Shown here: one piece after another, positions 11,543 through 23,269 of the stretch
Numbering within the stretch: position 1 is the stretch's first letter
How the letters are laid out: each line of letters begins with the position of its first letter
NCBI RefSeq assembly: GCF_000321225.1
Contig: NW_004451010.1
Location: 1,393,863-1,457,862 of the forward strand
DNA length: 64,000 nucleotides
From: Odobenus rosmarus divergens
Lineage: Eukaryota > Chordata > Mammalia > Carnivora > Odobenidae
Direction of reading: 5' to 3'
The notes under the pieces: generated by a model
Seen by the model: only the letters and a program-made list of their open reading frames with translations
What the model was told of the DNA's origin: nothing
Databases searched by the model: none
Made by a program: the position numbers and the translations under genes

Positions 11543-11560
11543 CCCACTGTGATTTCTTTG

Positions 11561-12289
11561 GAATTCTGCAGTTTCACACAGAAAGGAGTCTTCACATCAA
11601 AATGGGCAGGGACAGCTTTTGATGTCTGGTTTGTCTAGTTCTTGCCTCTTGACAACATAGTAACCCTCTCTCGGGAGGAGTGGAGAACAAAAGTGTTACT
11701 GTTAGGGAAAATACAGACCATTGAAGCTGGAGAGGGCCTTCAAGATTATCTAAACTAGTGTTTTCCAAACTTTTTGACAAAGCCCAACAGTAAGAAATAA
11801 TAGTTTACTTCATAACCAATACTCACATAAACATAGTATGTAAAACTGAAATGAAAGTTGCATGGAAGAAAACTTCCCTTGGTCTGTGCCATATACTCTG
11901 AGCGATTCCATTCCATTCTTGCATTTAAATATCTCCAAACATGTCCAAACCCATTAAATTGACTGCATACCCAATAAGGTCTCCTGGCCCCAAATTGGAA
12001 AAAACCCAGAACTTGCCTAATGTCCTCAGTTTATAGTTTAGGAAGCCAAACCCCAGACAGATAACATGGGTCTCCCAGAGTTGTTCAGTAAGTGAAGGTT
12101 AGGACCCAATCTCTGATCTCTTATTTCCAAGTTCTTTACTCACATATGTCAGCCAGATCAAAAATAACAGAAAGGAGCGAAAACGGAACCATTGGTGAGC
12201 TGTAATTATGAAATGGGGAATTAAACCCTCCTGATAACTCCTAAATATCTAAATTTGGCCAATGTCTTTGACAAAGCATCTCATGATAA
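11561..12289. other. Intronic sequence, nothing firmly recognised
   Basis: No gene is visible. The stretch near 11755-11800 (TGTTTTCCAAACTTTTTGAC) hints at a degraded interspersed repeat, but I cannot name a family. Confidence 0.4.
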
Positions 12290-12715
12290 CCACTACTTAG
12301 TGAACCCAACTCAGTGTTGGGCACCACTTCCCATTACTTCTGACCCCTCACAACCACCCACACAGTTGGAATTGTTATCTTTATTTTACAAATGAGGGAA
12401 TGGGAGGGTGCTTGGGTGGCTCAGTCAGTCGGTTGAGCTTCTGACTTCAGCTCAGGTCCTGGAATAGAGCCCCTTGTCAGGCTCCCTGCTCAACGGGGAG
12501 TCTGCTTCTCCCTCTCCCTCTGCCCCTTGCCCCCCACTCATGCTCATGCATTCTTTCTCTCTCTCTCAAATGAATAAATAAAAATAATAATAATAAGGGA
12601 ATGGGGGCTCAGAAAAGTGCAGTGATTTGCCTCATTTTTGTAGCTCATAAAGTGAGGACCTGGGCACACCTGTCTGACCCCAAGGCTCATGGCATTTTAT
12701 GGCCTTGCACAGCTT
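12290..12715 (-). repeat. MIR, minus strand, split by a SINE
   Basis: The left part has TTGGGCACCACTTCCCATTA and 'ATTGTTATCTTTATTTTACAAATGAGGGAA'-like sequence. The right part resumes with AGAAAAGTGCAGTGATTTGC and TAGCTCATAAAGTGAGGACC, then TGTCTGACCCCAAGGCTCAT. This is a reversed MIR interrupted by the SINE at 12405-12595. Confidence 0.75.
12405..12595 (+). mobile_element. SINEC, plus strand, inside a MIR
   Basis: The head reads AGGGTGCTTGGGTGGCTCAG, the middle GGGAGTCTGCTTCTCCCTCT, and the tail AATGAATAAATAAAAATAAT. It is flanked by a perfect 10-bp duplication AGGGAATGGG (12395-12404 and 12596-12605). Confidence 0.93.
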
Positions 12716-12849
12716 TTTTATACTTCTTGACTTGACTTGCTTATTAGTGTATCTCTCAGAACGAAGATAAAGCGACAAGAGGAATACCGTCCAGGACTAA
12801 TTCTAACCAGTAAGAATAACTAGTTGGTGCTGTGATTTACAGACTTGCT

Positions 12850-12965
12850 TGTTTATTCTGTCTCCCCATGAGCACGTTAGCTCCTGGAGTGCATAGTCTT
12901 TGCCTCATTTACTGTCTAGTGCAGTAAGCTCACAAGGAATGTTTACTGAATGGATAAACAAGGGC
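12850..12965 (+). repeat. LINE-2 3' end, plus strand
   Basis: The series TGTCTCCCCATGAGCACGTT, then AGCTCCTGGAGTGCATAGTC, and a terminus like GGAATGTTTACTGAATGGAT matches the LINE-2 3' end in forward orientation. Confidence 0.6.
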
Positions 12966-13024
12966 GTTTAGAAATGATAAGGACTTTGGGGGAAAGAAAC
13001 CATATCACAGTATGGAGAATAGGT

Positions 13025-13262
13025 CACATACACAGTAGCCGAGAACACAGCCTCTGGAGAAGGACCGCCAACATTCAAAATTAGATGTCCCTTACAAGCT
13101 GTTTGATGGTGAGAAAGTTACTTAACTTTCCTTGCACCTCCCTTCCTGGGGATGATAACAATGCCTACCACGTAGTGGGGTTCTATGAGTTAATAAAGGA
13201 AAGTATTTACACCAGTGCCTGGCTCACAGTAAGCATGGTATAAACGTGAGCTCTCACTGTTA
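13025..13262 (+). repeat. MIR, plus strand
   Basis: The head ACAGTAGCCGAGAACACAGC, then GAGAAAGTTACTTAACTTTC, GGGATGATAACAATGCCTAC and the 3' part CCAGTGCCTGGCTCACAGTA are in MIR order. Confidence 0.75.
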
Positions 13263-14090
13263 TCCAGGGTGATGGTGACAAAGTAGGGGAATACTGAACT
13301 GATGCCTCATACTTTAGGAACAACATGTTGGAAAACTTTAGTGGTAAGCTAAGTATGATCAGATGTCTAGTGACTCAGAAGACACTACCCTTCATGTGCA
13401 GTTGGTGCTAAAATCGTGCTAAATAAATAAATTTGCTACAAGCACATCGCTATCTCATCATGAAACAGGAAGATTTATTTCTGATAACAACCAACAAGAA
13501 CAAAAAACTTAATCCAAAGCAGAGAATTAAGCAGATGGCCTATGACTATGTCAAAAAGAATACTAGTGCTTACTCAGTATCAACATGGATTTATAAAGAA
13601 GAAAATTTGTGAGCAGGTGACTTCGTTAAGAGACTAGGAAAAAGCCATAGATGCAGTGTGTCTTCTTGTCAGGAAAGCATTTAGAACATCTGAGGTAGAG
13701 AACAGTGGAGCCTTGGGCTAAAGGTGTGAGGCCTTCCCACATATCCTCCTGGCATTTGGCCTTGGTTTTCTCATCTGCAAAGCATGGGTGATGACTACAG
13801 CAGCCTCCTAGTGTGGTTCAGAGAGCTAACGGAGATAAGGTATGTGGAGTGCTTAGTAAGTGGGAGGTAAATGTGAGCCCCTCATGACGAGCCCCGGGTA
13901 AGCAGATAAGGAGTTGAAATAGAACATGGTGAACAGTCAAGGGGGGGCCCAGCTGTTGGCCTCTAAGGAGCCCAGGTCTCAAGTGCTCAGAGGAAGGGTG
14001 GCAGTTTGCTTTGCAATTGTCAAAACAAATCCTTAAGGTCCTTTGAAGCCACTGACTGAAAGCTGGGCCAGAAGAACCTCAGTAAGCAGC
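13263..14090. other. Intronic sequence just upstream of the LPAR3 exon
   Basis: No repeat or additional exon is recognised. The part at 13690-13880 has MIR-like words (TTGGTTTTCTCATCTGCAAA; AGTGCTTAGTAAGTGGGAGG) and may be another decayed MIR. Confidence 0.45.
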
Positions 14091-14114
14091 CTGCTTCCTT
14101 TTGTCTCCCCGCAG
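14091..14114 (+). promoter_or_regulatory. LPAR3: Splice acceptor of the last LPAR3 exon
   Basis: The pyrimidine-rich tract CTTCCTTTTGTCTCCCCGCAG ends in the AG at 14113-14114, directly before an open frame that matches the conserved TM6 exon junction of the LPA receptor family. The intron is phase 1: the first two bases of the exon (GG) complete a glycine codon. Confidence 0.92.
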
Positions 14115-14443
14115 GGGCCTTCGTTGTGTGCTGGACCCCGGGCCTGGTAGTTCTGCTGCTCGACGGCCTGAACTGCACACGGTGTGGCGTGCAGCACGTG
14201 AAAAGGTGGTTCCTGCTGCTGGCGCTGCTCAACTCCGTCATGAACCCCATCATCTACTCCTACAAGGACGAGGACATGTACAGCACCATGAAGAAGATGA
14301 TCTGCTGCTTCTCTCAGGAGAAGAACCCAGACAGACGTCCCTCCCGCATCCCCTCCACCATCCTCAGCAGGAGCGACCCGGGCAGCCAGTATAAGGAAGA
14401 CAGTGCCAGCCAAGGCACGGTCTGCAACCAGAACAGTTCCTAA
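14115..14443 (+). CDS. LPAR3: Lysophosphatidic acid receptor 3, last coding exon (partial CDS)
   Basis: LPAR3 is a plasma-membrane class A GPCR for lysophosphatidic acid, signalling through Gq and Gi. This exon encodes the last 108 residues plus a split glycine, out of about 353 in the human protein. The order is: TM6 end (GAFVVCWTPGLVVLLLDGLN, with the CWxP motif), extracellular loop 3 (CTRCGVQHVKRW), TM7 (FLLLALLNSVMNPIIYSY, with NPxxY as NPIIY), helix 8 starting KDEDMYSTMKK, then a CC pair (probable palmitoylation) and a Ser-rich tail ending VCNQNSS before TAA at 14441-14443. The frame is clean. The tail words SRIPSTILSRSDPGSQY and the ICCFSQE motif identify LPAR3; from memory the LPAR1 tail is quite different. 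Compared with remembered human LPAR3 the tail appears to have one extra Lys (SQEKNPD). The first coding exon lies upstream of the window. Confidence 0.97.
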
Positions 14444-15745
14444 GCTGCGGGTGTCCCCCGCCCACCAGGGCCTCCTTTGGGAAAGGAGCTGTTAAGAATG
14501 GCTACCTGTCTCCAACAACGCCCACCTACAGTGTTATTTCAGATCTAAATTAATCGCTGGTGGATTTTTAAAAAAATTATTTTACATAGTTTCAAAGCAT
14601 GGGCAGTAAAGAGGGGACACAATGCATTTGGAGAAAATGCACAACAGAGGGAAGACCACACAGTGGGACCCTCAGGGACGTCCTCGGAACCGCTTGGAGC
14701 ACCATTCTGGGCCCTGCTGCCATCTTGTAGCCATTCTCTTTGTGTTTTAAAAGGATGTTGTTGATAAAGGGTGTAGGCCAAGATAAATAATGATGTTACT
14801 TGAGCCACTTGATATAGCTGCTTGGGAAGCCTGTGTAGTTCTTTCTGCGTGCATTTAAAATTTTGAAAATGGCTTCAGCTATGATATTTGTTTCCTCAAA
14901 GAAACCATGGCCAGTAGCTAGGTGTTCAATAGGAATCTCAGAATAACAAATCAGTAAGGGCTCTAGGTTTGACTTGATTTTTAAAACTAAAAGAACATTC
15001 TGAGGAAGAAGATTGAGTTAATAACAAAAAAAGGTAAATGTTAGAAACTTCTCTTGAAGCAGAAAAAAAGGCCTTGATGTGGTCGTCTAAGTGTGCATGG
15101 GATGTGTATACACACCTGTATGTTTATACATTTCTAGTTTGTATTTAAAGACCTCAAGGACAGTGATGGTGAAATAAATTCACTGGCCATCTAGACTGTT
15201 CAGTCTAGGACTATAGCTGTAGAAATGACCTGTTGTGCTCGAAAAGAGAAAGAGGTGATTCATTTGCAAACAGACATACAGACATACAGCAGAGTAAAAG
15301 GTATATTGATAAGTTGGCTGAATTCCTTTCACATAGGATCAAATATGAGCTTGACTTGAGTCCTTATTATCAGTTACCTCCATACCACTGGTGGCTTGTC
15401 AGACTTAGTATGTGGAATAATTTTCACGTTTCATATTTTGCCCACAGTTAGCGACATATTTCTGGTACTTGTCTTACTTCTGGACTGAATTTTGATCTGA
15501 GTTCAATTTTAAAATTTTCTCCTTCAAAGAACTAAGTAAGCAACATGAAAGGCAAGTCATTAAAAAAAAAGTGTCATACACATAGGCTACTGACCAGAGT
15601 TTTTTATGTAAATCATTTAGAATATATTCTGATTTTAAAATAAGAATAACTTCAAGGCAGTTATTATAGTATTTATGTAGTTTGCAAAAGAAGTTTACAT
15701 TTTTTTGCTATTGTGATATAACATTTATGTGCGAGAACTACTTGT

Positions 15746-15751
15746 AATAAA
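15746..15751 (+). terminator. LPAR3: Alternative poly-A signal AATAAA (LPAR3)
   Basis: An AATAAA hexamer about 1.3 kb after the stop codon. The downstream sequence is less GT-rich than at the later signal, so it would be a secondary site. Confidence 0.35.
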
Positions 15752-15875
15752 AGGATTTGAGAAGTCATGCTTTTTAGATGTAATGGCCTAAAATAGAGTA
15801 TTATGATTGGAAGGTGTAGATTTCACAAACTCCACATAGTAAGTGGTTCTATCTGAAGCTTATATCAAAGCTACC

Positions 15876-15881
15876 AATAAA
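15876..15881 (+). terminator. LPAR3: Probable main poly-A signal of LPAR3
   Basis: AATAAA within CTACCAATAAAATAAAATAA, followed within about 30 bases by the U/GU-rich element TTTGTTCTCTCTTGTTGAGG, which is the expected layout of a mammalian cleavage site. Confidence 0.6.
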
Positions 15882-15905
15882 ATAAAATAATTTGTTCTCT
15901 CTTGT

Positions 15906-18618
15906 TGAGGTGCATTATTGCTTTGTGTATTTTCTAAGTAAAAATATAGTCTGTGGTAACTATAACACACAGTTCTATTGCAGAAGAAAAATCAGACTTG
16001 CCATGAAGTACATACTCTCTTGATGTTTTATGTAAGTATTTTGAATCTACAGCTGGCCAAAGGGTGGAGGATTGAAATTGAATTCCAGTCCCTGAATAGC
16101 TACTAAGGGATCTTTAAAGGTTTTATTTTGAGGAAAGCACCATTTTTAGTACCCTGCAGCAGAATGTCATATTCAGAATAGTGACTGGAGGGGATCCAAG
16201 TGTGGAAATTCGTTATGGAAATACATAGCTTTTGTTTTTATATGCACACACATATCTCAGAGATGGTGCAAGAGTAGAGAAGTTGTGTGTATTTGGAGAT
16301 GACAAGTGGTAACCATCACAAGGTTCACCCAGGGCATGGCAAGCCATCTCTTAGTTGGAGAAAAAATGAAGAAAGAACATTTTTCCTCAAATCCTAGGAC
16401 CCCAAGCTTACCTGCAAGTCATTGAGAGGATGGTTCTAAAAATTCGATCTAGACCTTTTCAGACCAACCCTTGACTCAAAACATGGGCTACCCCCTAGCC
16501 AAACAAGATTTAATTTTCTTAGATTTGTAGCACTGCCCAAGGTGTTCTCATATATCTGTGTTGGTGACGGAATTTGGTTCTTTGTGAGGACTGCCTGCTT
16601 GGAAAGAAAGAATTTTTGGAAATAAATTGAAGATTTTTGGTGAAATTTTTTTAAAGTGAGTGGTAGACTTTGGGCCATGATGTGATCTTTAGAAACACTA
16701 AGCACTGAAACAATTTTGGCCCCCATTTATGTAATTCCAAATACAAACAATACTAAACCATAGAATAAACGTAAGCCTCTAACAAAGCTCTCATTGCCCT
16801 CACAATTGGCCCTTTGATGCTTTTTATAAATACTAACAATCAAAACTTAGAAATTTCACTGCCCCGTTTTACTGGGCATGCTGCGCACATGCCCAGGCCA
16901 TGTTTGGATGACCCAGGATCCAGGACTGGCTGAAGAAAGCAGCATCAGTATCAGGAGGCGGGCGGTGGGAGAGACATGGGAGCAAGTGATATAGCTCTGT
17001 TCAGCTGCTGATGCCACCCCACATATGATAGGGCATGCCATGTCCTGGGTCTGTAGACTAATTTCATGAGGTTGGAAGTGTTTTGTGCTTATTAGCCCAT
17101 TAATCCTTTAATCATTCGGGGTGGGGGAGAAGAATGCTCGCCCTCTTTTAATTGACTGAATAGCCATAGTGAAGGTAAGCCTGTGAAGATACCCATGAAG
17201 GTGACTTGGAGACAATCTTAAGCCCTATTAGAACCTGGAGTAAAAATAACCAACGTGTTATTCTACATGATGATCCATCTCACTGGGTACTAAAAAGAAT
17301 TTAAAACGTGCAAGCACAGATCTGACTTCTGGGATACTTACCAGAGAATTCTATCCCCTTGGTGGACTACTAAATGTGATACTAAATTGGAAACCCCTAG
17401 GGCTCCTTCCAGTTTTACACATTGTCTTTCAGGCATAGGCATAGGGGTTAGAGTCACCTAAAGATATGAAAAAATTTTAAAGTAAGGGAAGCTGCATTTT
17501 GTGTGAGTGATGCTCTCTTGAACACATCACTTAATTTAAAATACTCATAATTTAAGACCAGTTTTCACAGAAGAAGAATGTTAGGATGGGAGATGCTGTT
17601 GCTCTGGGGGTTGGGTTTTTTGGGGTCCTAATGCTGTATTTTATTTTTACAGCATTCTCTCCTGTGCTTTTTAGAGTGTGCTCCCTCCAAAATTAACAGA
17701 TGGTAAACTATCAATGGTAATGATTAAGAGTTGGGAGTGTTTTATCATAGCTGAAGGTTTATAGTGCAAATGATAGTACAAGGGTCACCAAAATCACATG
17801 TGGAGGTTTCAGCGGACATCAGTAAGAATGTGGGTCACATTGTGCTAGGGATACAATGAAGTACCTTTGCATGCCAATCCACAAAGACGGTTTGCAATTC
17901 ACTGGGTCAGCCGGTCTTGGAATGCGCAGTGCTTGCCAGCTTTTTAGAGAGTTTCAGTCTTGTACAGAAAAACTTTATGAAATTTTTCTATATCAGCAAC
18001 TTCAAGTTTGAACAATTCAAATTTCGATAAACCATCTGTGTTGTATTTGTTACTGAGATTAGAGCTTGCCCATTCTATATTAGTCATATGGTTATATGGA
18101 AAAAGTGGGGAGGAGGGAGGCTGCCTGTCACAAGCCCAGGTTACATGTTTGTACATATTAGAAAATACTAGCCCTTCCTCAACATACTCAGCTTGCATCT
18201 ATTGGAAGATCATCTGATATGCTAACTTTGTTAGGACTTTACTACTATGTATTAGAAAATTATACTAATATATCTGCATGACCACAGTATGATTGGCATA
18301 CTAAGAGTTGTTCAGTTCACCACTCACACAAATGTCCGTGACAACCATCTTAAAGGAATCAGTAAACTGAAATTCAGAATACCGGGTTTCCAATTTTTGT
18401 TCTGCCCTAAACTGTCAATGAAACTCTAGATATGATTGCTGGCTTACTAAATGAGGGGCTTAAATGATCTATAAAGACCTTTTTAGATCCAAAATTCTGT
18501 GATTCTATACATCACCTCCCACATACGAATCATGGAAAGAACCCTAAGTTTTTGGATTCTTTGGATTTCTCTCCTTGTGTGGGGATTTCAGAGAAGGAAC
18601 TCAGTTTTCGCTTATTAC
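15906..18618. other. Intergenic sequence downstream of LPAR3, nothing recognised
   Basis: No gene, RNA gene or recognisable repeat is visible over about 2.7 kb. This is a comparatively transposon-free stretch, moderately AT-rich with a small CpG-containing patch near 16860-16980. Freedom from young repeats next to a 3' UTR may mean an unrecognised longer 3' UTR or regulatory DNA; I have no positive evidence. Confidence 0.5.
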
Positions 18619-18853
18619 AATGGTTCTCAAGCTTGGGGAACCTGGGTGGCTCAGTCGGTTAAGCGTCTGCCTTCAACTCAGCATGATCTCGGGGTCCTGG
18701 GACTGAGCCCTGTGTTAGGCTCCTTGCTTATCCCTCTCCCTCTGCCCCTACCCCCATTTGTGCTCTCTCTCAAATAAAATCTTTAAAAAAAAAATGGTTC
18801 TCAAGCTTTAGTGTACGCTAGAATCACCTAGGGAGACCATCTAAAATCTATGA
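18617..18853 (+). mobile_element. MER5-type terminal fragment carrying a SINE insertion
   Basis: CAATGGTTCTCAAGCTT, interrupted by a SINE and then resuming as AATGGTTCTCAAGCTTTAGTGTACGCTAGAATCACCTAGGGAG, resembles the terminal part of MER5-type hAT MITEs. The second copy of the first 16 bases is the SINE's target-site duplication. Confidence 0.5.
18635..18792 (+). mobile_element. SINEC, plus strand
   Basis: The head reads GGGGAACCTGGGTGGCTCAG, with GTTAAGCGTCTGCCTTCAAC and a tail CTCTCAAATAAAATCTTTAA. It is flanked by a perfect 16-bp duplication AATGGTTCTCAAGCTT (18619-18634 and 18793-18808). The middle is shorter than in neighbouring copies, suggesting an internal deletion. Confidence 0.94.
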
Positions 18854-19061
18854 AGGGCGCCTGGGTGGCCCAGTCTGTTAAGCGTCTGACTCTTGATTTC
18901 AACTCAGATCGGATCTCAGGGTCATGGGATAGAGTCCAACATCTGACTCCCCGCTCAATGGGGAGTCAGCTTGAGATTCTTCCTCTCCCTTTCCCTCTGC
19001 TTCCCCCATCATGCACGTGCTCTCTCTCTCTCAAAAAAATAAATATTTAAAAAAATAAAAT
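18854..19061 (+). mobile_element. SINEC, plus strand
   Basis: The head reads AGGGCGCCTGGGTGGCCCAG, then TTAAGCGTCTGACTCTTGAT, a CT-rich middle and an A-rich tail. It is flanked by a perfect 11-bp duplication AAAATCTATGA (18843-18853 and 19062-19072). It lies about 60 bp from the previous SINE, an independent insertion in the same orientation. Confidence 0.94.
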
Positions 19062-19341
19062 AAAATCTATGAGACTAAGGTAGGTGTGAAATGTGTAGTT
19101 ATAAATCCATCATCAACACAGGGGAAAGGATTTCTGGAATAAAATTGAATTGCTCATCAAAATGGAGAATCTAAGAGACCTGATGGCCTGCTTATGTGTG
19201 CTAAAGTGAACTTAAATGTGAAATGTGTGAACTGCTGTTTACTCCAAGGCAAATAGAAACCCACATATTTATTTTTACATTTAACCAAAATCTTTGAACA
19301 TTCTCTAGGTGCTAGGGAACAAATAAAAAGTCCTGCCCTTA

Positions 19342-19552
19342 GGGGTGCCTGGGTAGCTCAGTTGGTTGAGCATCCTACTCTGGTTTCTGATCATGTCATG
19401 ATCTCAGGGTTGTGAGATCGAGCCCTGTGTTGGGCTCCACACTCAGCACAGGGTCTGCTTGAGATTCTCTCTCCCTCTCCTTCCCCTCTGCCCCTCCACC
19501 CCCTGCTCGTGTACACTCTCTTTCATACTGAATAAATAAAATCTTTTTTTTT
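19342..19552 (+). mobile_element. SINEC, plus strand
   Basis: The head reads GGGGTGCCTGGGTAGCTCAG, then GGTTGAGCATCCTACTCTGG, GGGTCTGCTTGAGATTCTCT and the tail AATAAATAAAATCTTTTTTT. It is flanked by a perfect 14-bp duplication AAGTCCTGCCCTTA (19328-19341 and 19553-19566). Confidence 0.94.
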
Positions 19553-19566
19553 AAGTCCTGCCCTTA

Positions 19567-20698
19567 AAAGAATTAGCAAAATCATAAATCAAACATATAT
19601 ACAAATAATCTAAGGGAAATAAAGTGAAAGGGAGCTGAAGATACTAAAGAGGGACATGAATGGATGTAGCCATCCTCAAGGTATCACCTTGGAACATTGG
19701 TGATATTGGTGTTATATTTTTTAGATCTGGCCTCTGTGGTATAATTCTTGATACAGAATTACCCAAGACCAGGCAGAAGAAAAGGAAATCACATAAAGGG
19801 GCTACTTTTGGGGTTAAAATGAGTTTACAGCTTATGGGTTAGGGATCTGTTACCGGTAATCTGAATTAGACTTGTGTTTCTCTTAGGTGAATGCCTAATC
19901 ACAGGTTTATATAAAGTGGGAGATGGGACACCTCAACCAGGCTTCAGTTAGGAAAACAGAAACCATTCTGGGTACTTGAAGCAGGAAGGGATTTTAAATA
20001 GGCAATTAGGTACTTATAAAACAGTTGGAAAGGCTAGAGGAGCAAAGGTATGGGAAGTCCATAATTGGCTCTCAGGTTTGCAGCTAACTTTCTGGGATAT
20101 ATTGCCACACTGCTCAAGAACTTTTGGAAACTGCCTCCTGAGGCAGGCAATTTGTGAAAGGCCACCCAGAGGCCACCACAAAATCTCACATCTGCTGCTG
20201 GAGGAAGAATATGGCTTCGGCTTCCCTTCTGCCTTCCTCATCTCTCATAACTGTCTGGCACTGGCAGCATCTAGATTGGGGTATTTGCTGGCTTTGTGTT
20301 CTGGGAAATAGGGTTCCCAGGCTTCCAATCTTTCAGATTTAGGGGAGATAGAAAAGATCAACATTACAGCTGACTGCAAACAGCCAATCCAGCACAAGGA
20401 GAAAGGAAAAAGGAAGGAAAGGGGGACTTCTTGGCTTTTGAGAATCTCCCCTTTCGGAAATATGTGTCCTTTAGTTAGTCTTGACTGAAAGTAGAGGATA
20501 CAGTTAGTTCTGGAATAAGGGGTGAAAGTTCTCTAAAAAATAAAGTGTTGGTACATATAATTTAGGGGTTCCACATTTTAGTATATGGATCTTCTGAAGG
20601 CTGAATGGGAATAAGACAAAAAAGAACATAAAAGCAGAGTTCACTTATTATTGGCTATTCATTATCCAAGCCTGTGATATCAAAGTTAAGATTAGAAC
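19567..20698. other. Intergenic sequence with one old unnamed repeat
   Basis: No gene is visible. From about 19930 to 20350, words such as CTTCAGTTAGGAAAACAGAA and GAAGCAGGAAGGGATTTTAA resemble an ancient mammalian interspersed repeat whose name I cannot give. The rest is unremarkable. Confidence 0.4.
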
Positions 20699-20708
20699 AT
20701 GAGAAATA

Positions 20709-22038
<1,330 letters not shown>

Positions 22039-22048
22039 ATGAGAAATA

Positions 22049-22744
22049 AAATATTTGTGTCACAGTTGATATACAACCATGACAAATAACAGCTCTATTC
22101 AATCTTGCCTTCAGGTTCGGATAGTGAGTAGAAGATGATCTTTTTTTTTTTTTTAAAGGAGTGAGCCAAGGGAGGTGTAAAACTCAGATTTGCCAAGTCA
22201 TTTAAAAGTCAGAACTCAGTGTTTTGAGATCTTAAAAGATGCAATGAATCAACCCCTTCCTGAGTAGACCAGCCATAGATCTAAATTTCAGAGTTTGTGG
22301 TTTGCTTGGGGGAAAGTAACACTAAAGTTTCTTCTTTTGACAGAAATTAGGACCTGATAAATGCATCTTTGTGAGGAAGTTGTAATGTTGGGATTACCTT
22401 GAATTTACAAATGGGGAAACTGAAGACCACAAGATTGAATGAGTATATAAGATACACAGTGACTAAATCAAGGATCAAACTTAGCTATTTAAAGTTCTTC
22501 TTTAGATTTTCTTCTCTATTTAGAAAACAGCCCCTAATAGCTGTATATGACTTCAGATTTCAAAAAGCTAATGTTAATTAATAACAGGTTAGCCATTTTA
22601 GGGATTAAGAATGTTTATGCTCTTTGAGCAATTCAACTTCTGAGAATGGTTCTAAATTAGGAAAAGCCTTTGTACACAAAGGTGGTCAAAACAACATTTC
22701 TAACACTGGAAACTTCTAAACAATGTAATTATTCAAGCACCCTG
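22049..22744. other. Intergenic sequence, nothing recognised
   Basis: A T-run at about 22140-22155 and otherwise unremarkable AT-rich sequence are seen. No gene or clear repeat is visible. Confidence 0.45.
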
Positions 22745-22950
22745 ATAAACAAATGTAAAGCATTGTAGTCAAGCAAGCACATGGACTCTGGAATCCTATT
22801 GCCTAGGTATCAGCTTTTTCACTTGCTAGCTACATGACCCTGGGCTAGCTCCCCTTTGGGGAATTGCACCTATGATGGGCTAGTTATGGAGATTAAATAA
22901 TGTCAAGCATTTAACACAGTTTTGGGGCACTCTGTATGTGTATTTATTGT
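22745..22950 (+). repeat. MIR, plus strand
   Basis: The words GCAAGCACATGGACTCTGGA, CCTATTGCCTAGGTATCAGC, ACTTGCTAGCTACATGACCC and ATGGAGATTAAATAATGTCA are in MIR order. Confidence 0.7.
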
Positions 22951-23105
22951 TATGGAAGGAATACTGTTCAGCAATTTTAAATTAAGGGCATGGTTAATCT
23001 AATAATATTGAAAAACATGTACGATGGAGGATTTGCTGATGGATTTGATATGGTAATGAGCGATGTTTCTTAAAGAGACTTTTAGGGTTTGGGTTTGAAC
23101 TACTA
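22951..23105. other. Short unannotated spacer
   Basis: Contains nothing recognised between the MIR and the retrocopy duplication that starts at 23106. Confidence 0.4.
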
Positions 23106-23120
23106 CAAAAGCAGAATTTC

Positions 23121-23198
23121 CCTTCCTCCCTTCCTCCCTTCTTCCTTCCTCCCTTCCTCCCTCTCTTTCCTTTCCTTCCTTTCTTTTTTTTTTTTTTT

Positions 23199-23248
<50 letters not shown>

Positions 23249-23269
23249 TTTCTTTTTTTTTTTTTTTTA
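23121..23269 (+). repeat. (CCTT)n/(CTTT)n/(T)n microsatellite derived from a retrocopy A-tail
   Basis: On the + strand this is CCCTTCCTCCC-type units, a T-run, about a dozen TTTC units, and a second T-run. It sits exactly where the A-tail of the minus-strand retrocopy should be. Lys/Glu- or Phe/Leu-rich reading frames across it are compositional. Confidence 0.9.

Larger units (their letters stand above)
1..14114 (+). other. LPAR3: Last intron of LPAR3 (3' part; begins outside the window)
   Basis: The sequence up to the splice acceptor at 14113-14114 is inferred to be the intron between the two coding exons of LPAR3. The known gene has a large first coding exon (N-terminus to TM6), and nothing matching it is visible in these 14.1 kb, so the intron must begin outside the window. 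The interval holds the transposon copies listed separately and otherwise unremarkable AT-rich sequence. The intron call follows from the identified exon and known gene structure; the repeats are seen directly. Confidence 0.85.
14444..15905 (+). other. LPAR3: LPAR3 3' untranslated region (inferred extent)
   Basis: The sequence after the stop contains no long open frame of note. It becomes AT-rich with several AT-rich degradation-type motifs, and reaches a strong cluster of poly-A signals at 15876 followed by a T/GT-rich tract (TTTGTTCTCTCTTGTTGAGG). I take cleavage to be near 15900, giving a 3' UTR of about 1.45 kb. The extent is inference; an earlier AATAAA at 15746 could give a shorter form. 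Confidence 0.65.

Noticed and set aside
1..14090. Search for the first coding exon of LPAR3 in the window
   Set aside because: No frame encoding TM1-TM5 of an LPA receptor is seen on either strand, so the exon must be upstream of the window.
14033..14413. 126-codon minus-strand frame opposite the LPAR3 exon
   Set aside because: It is the antisense shadow of the GC-rich LPAR3 coding exon; no family resemblance.
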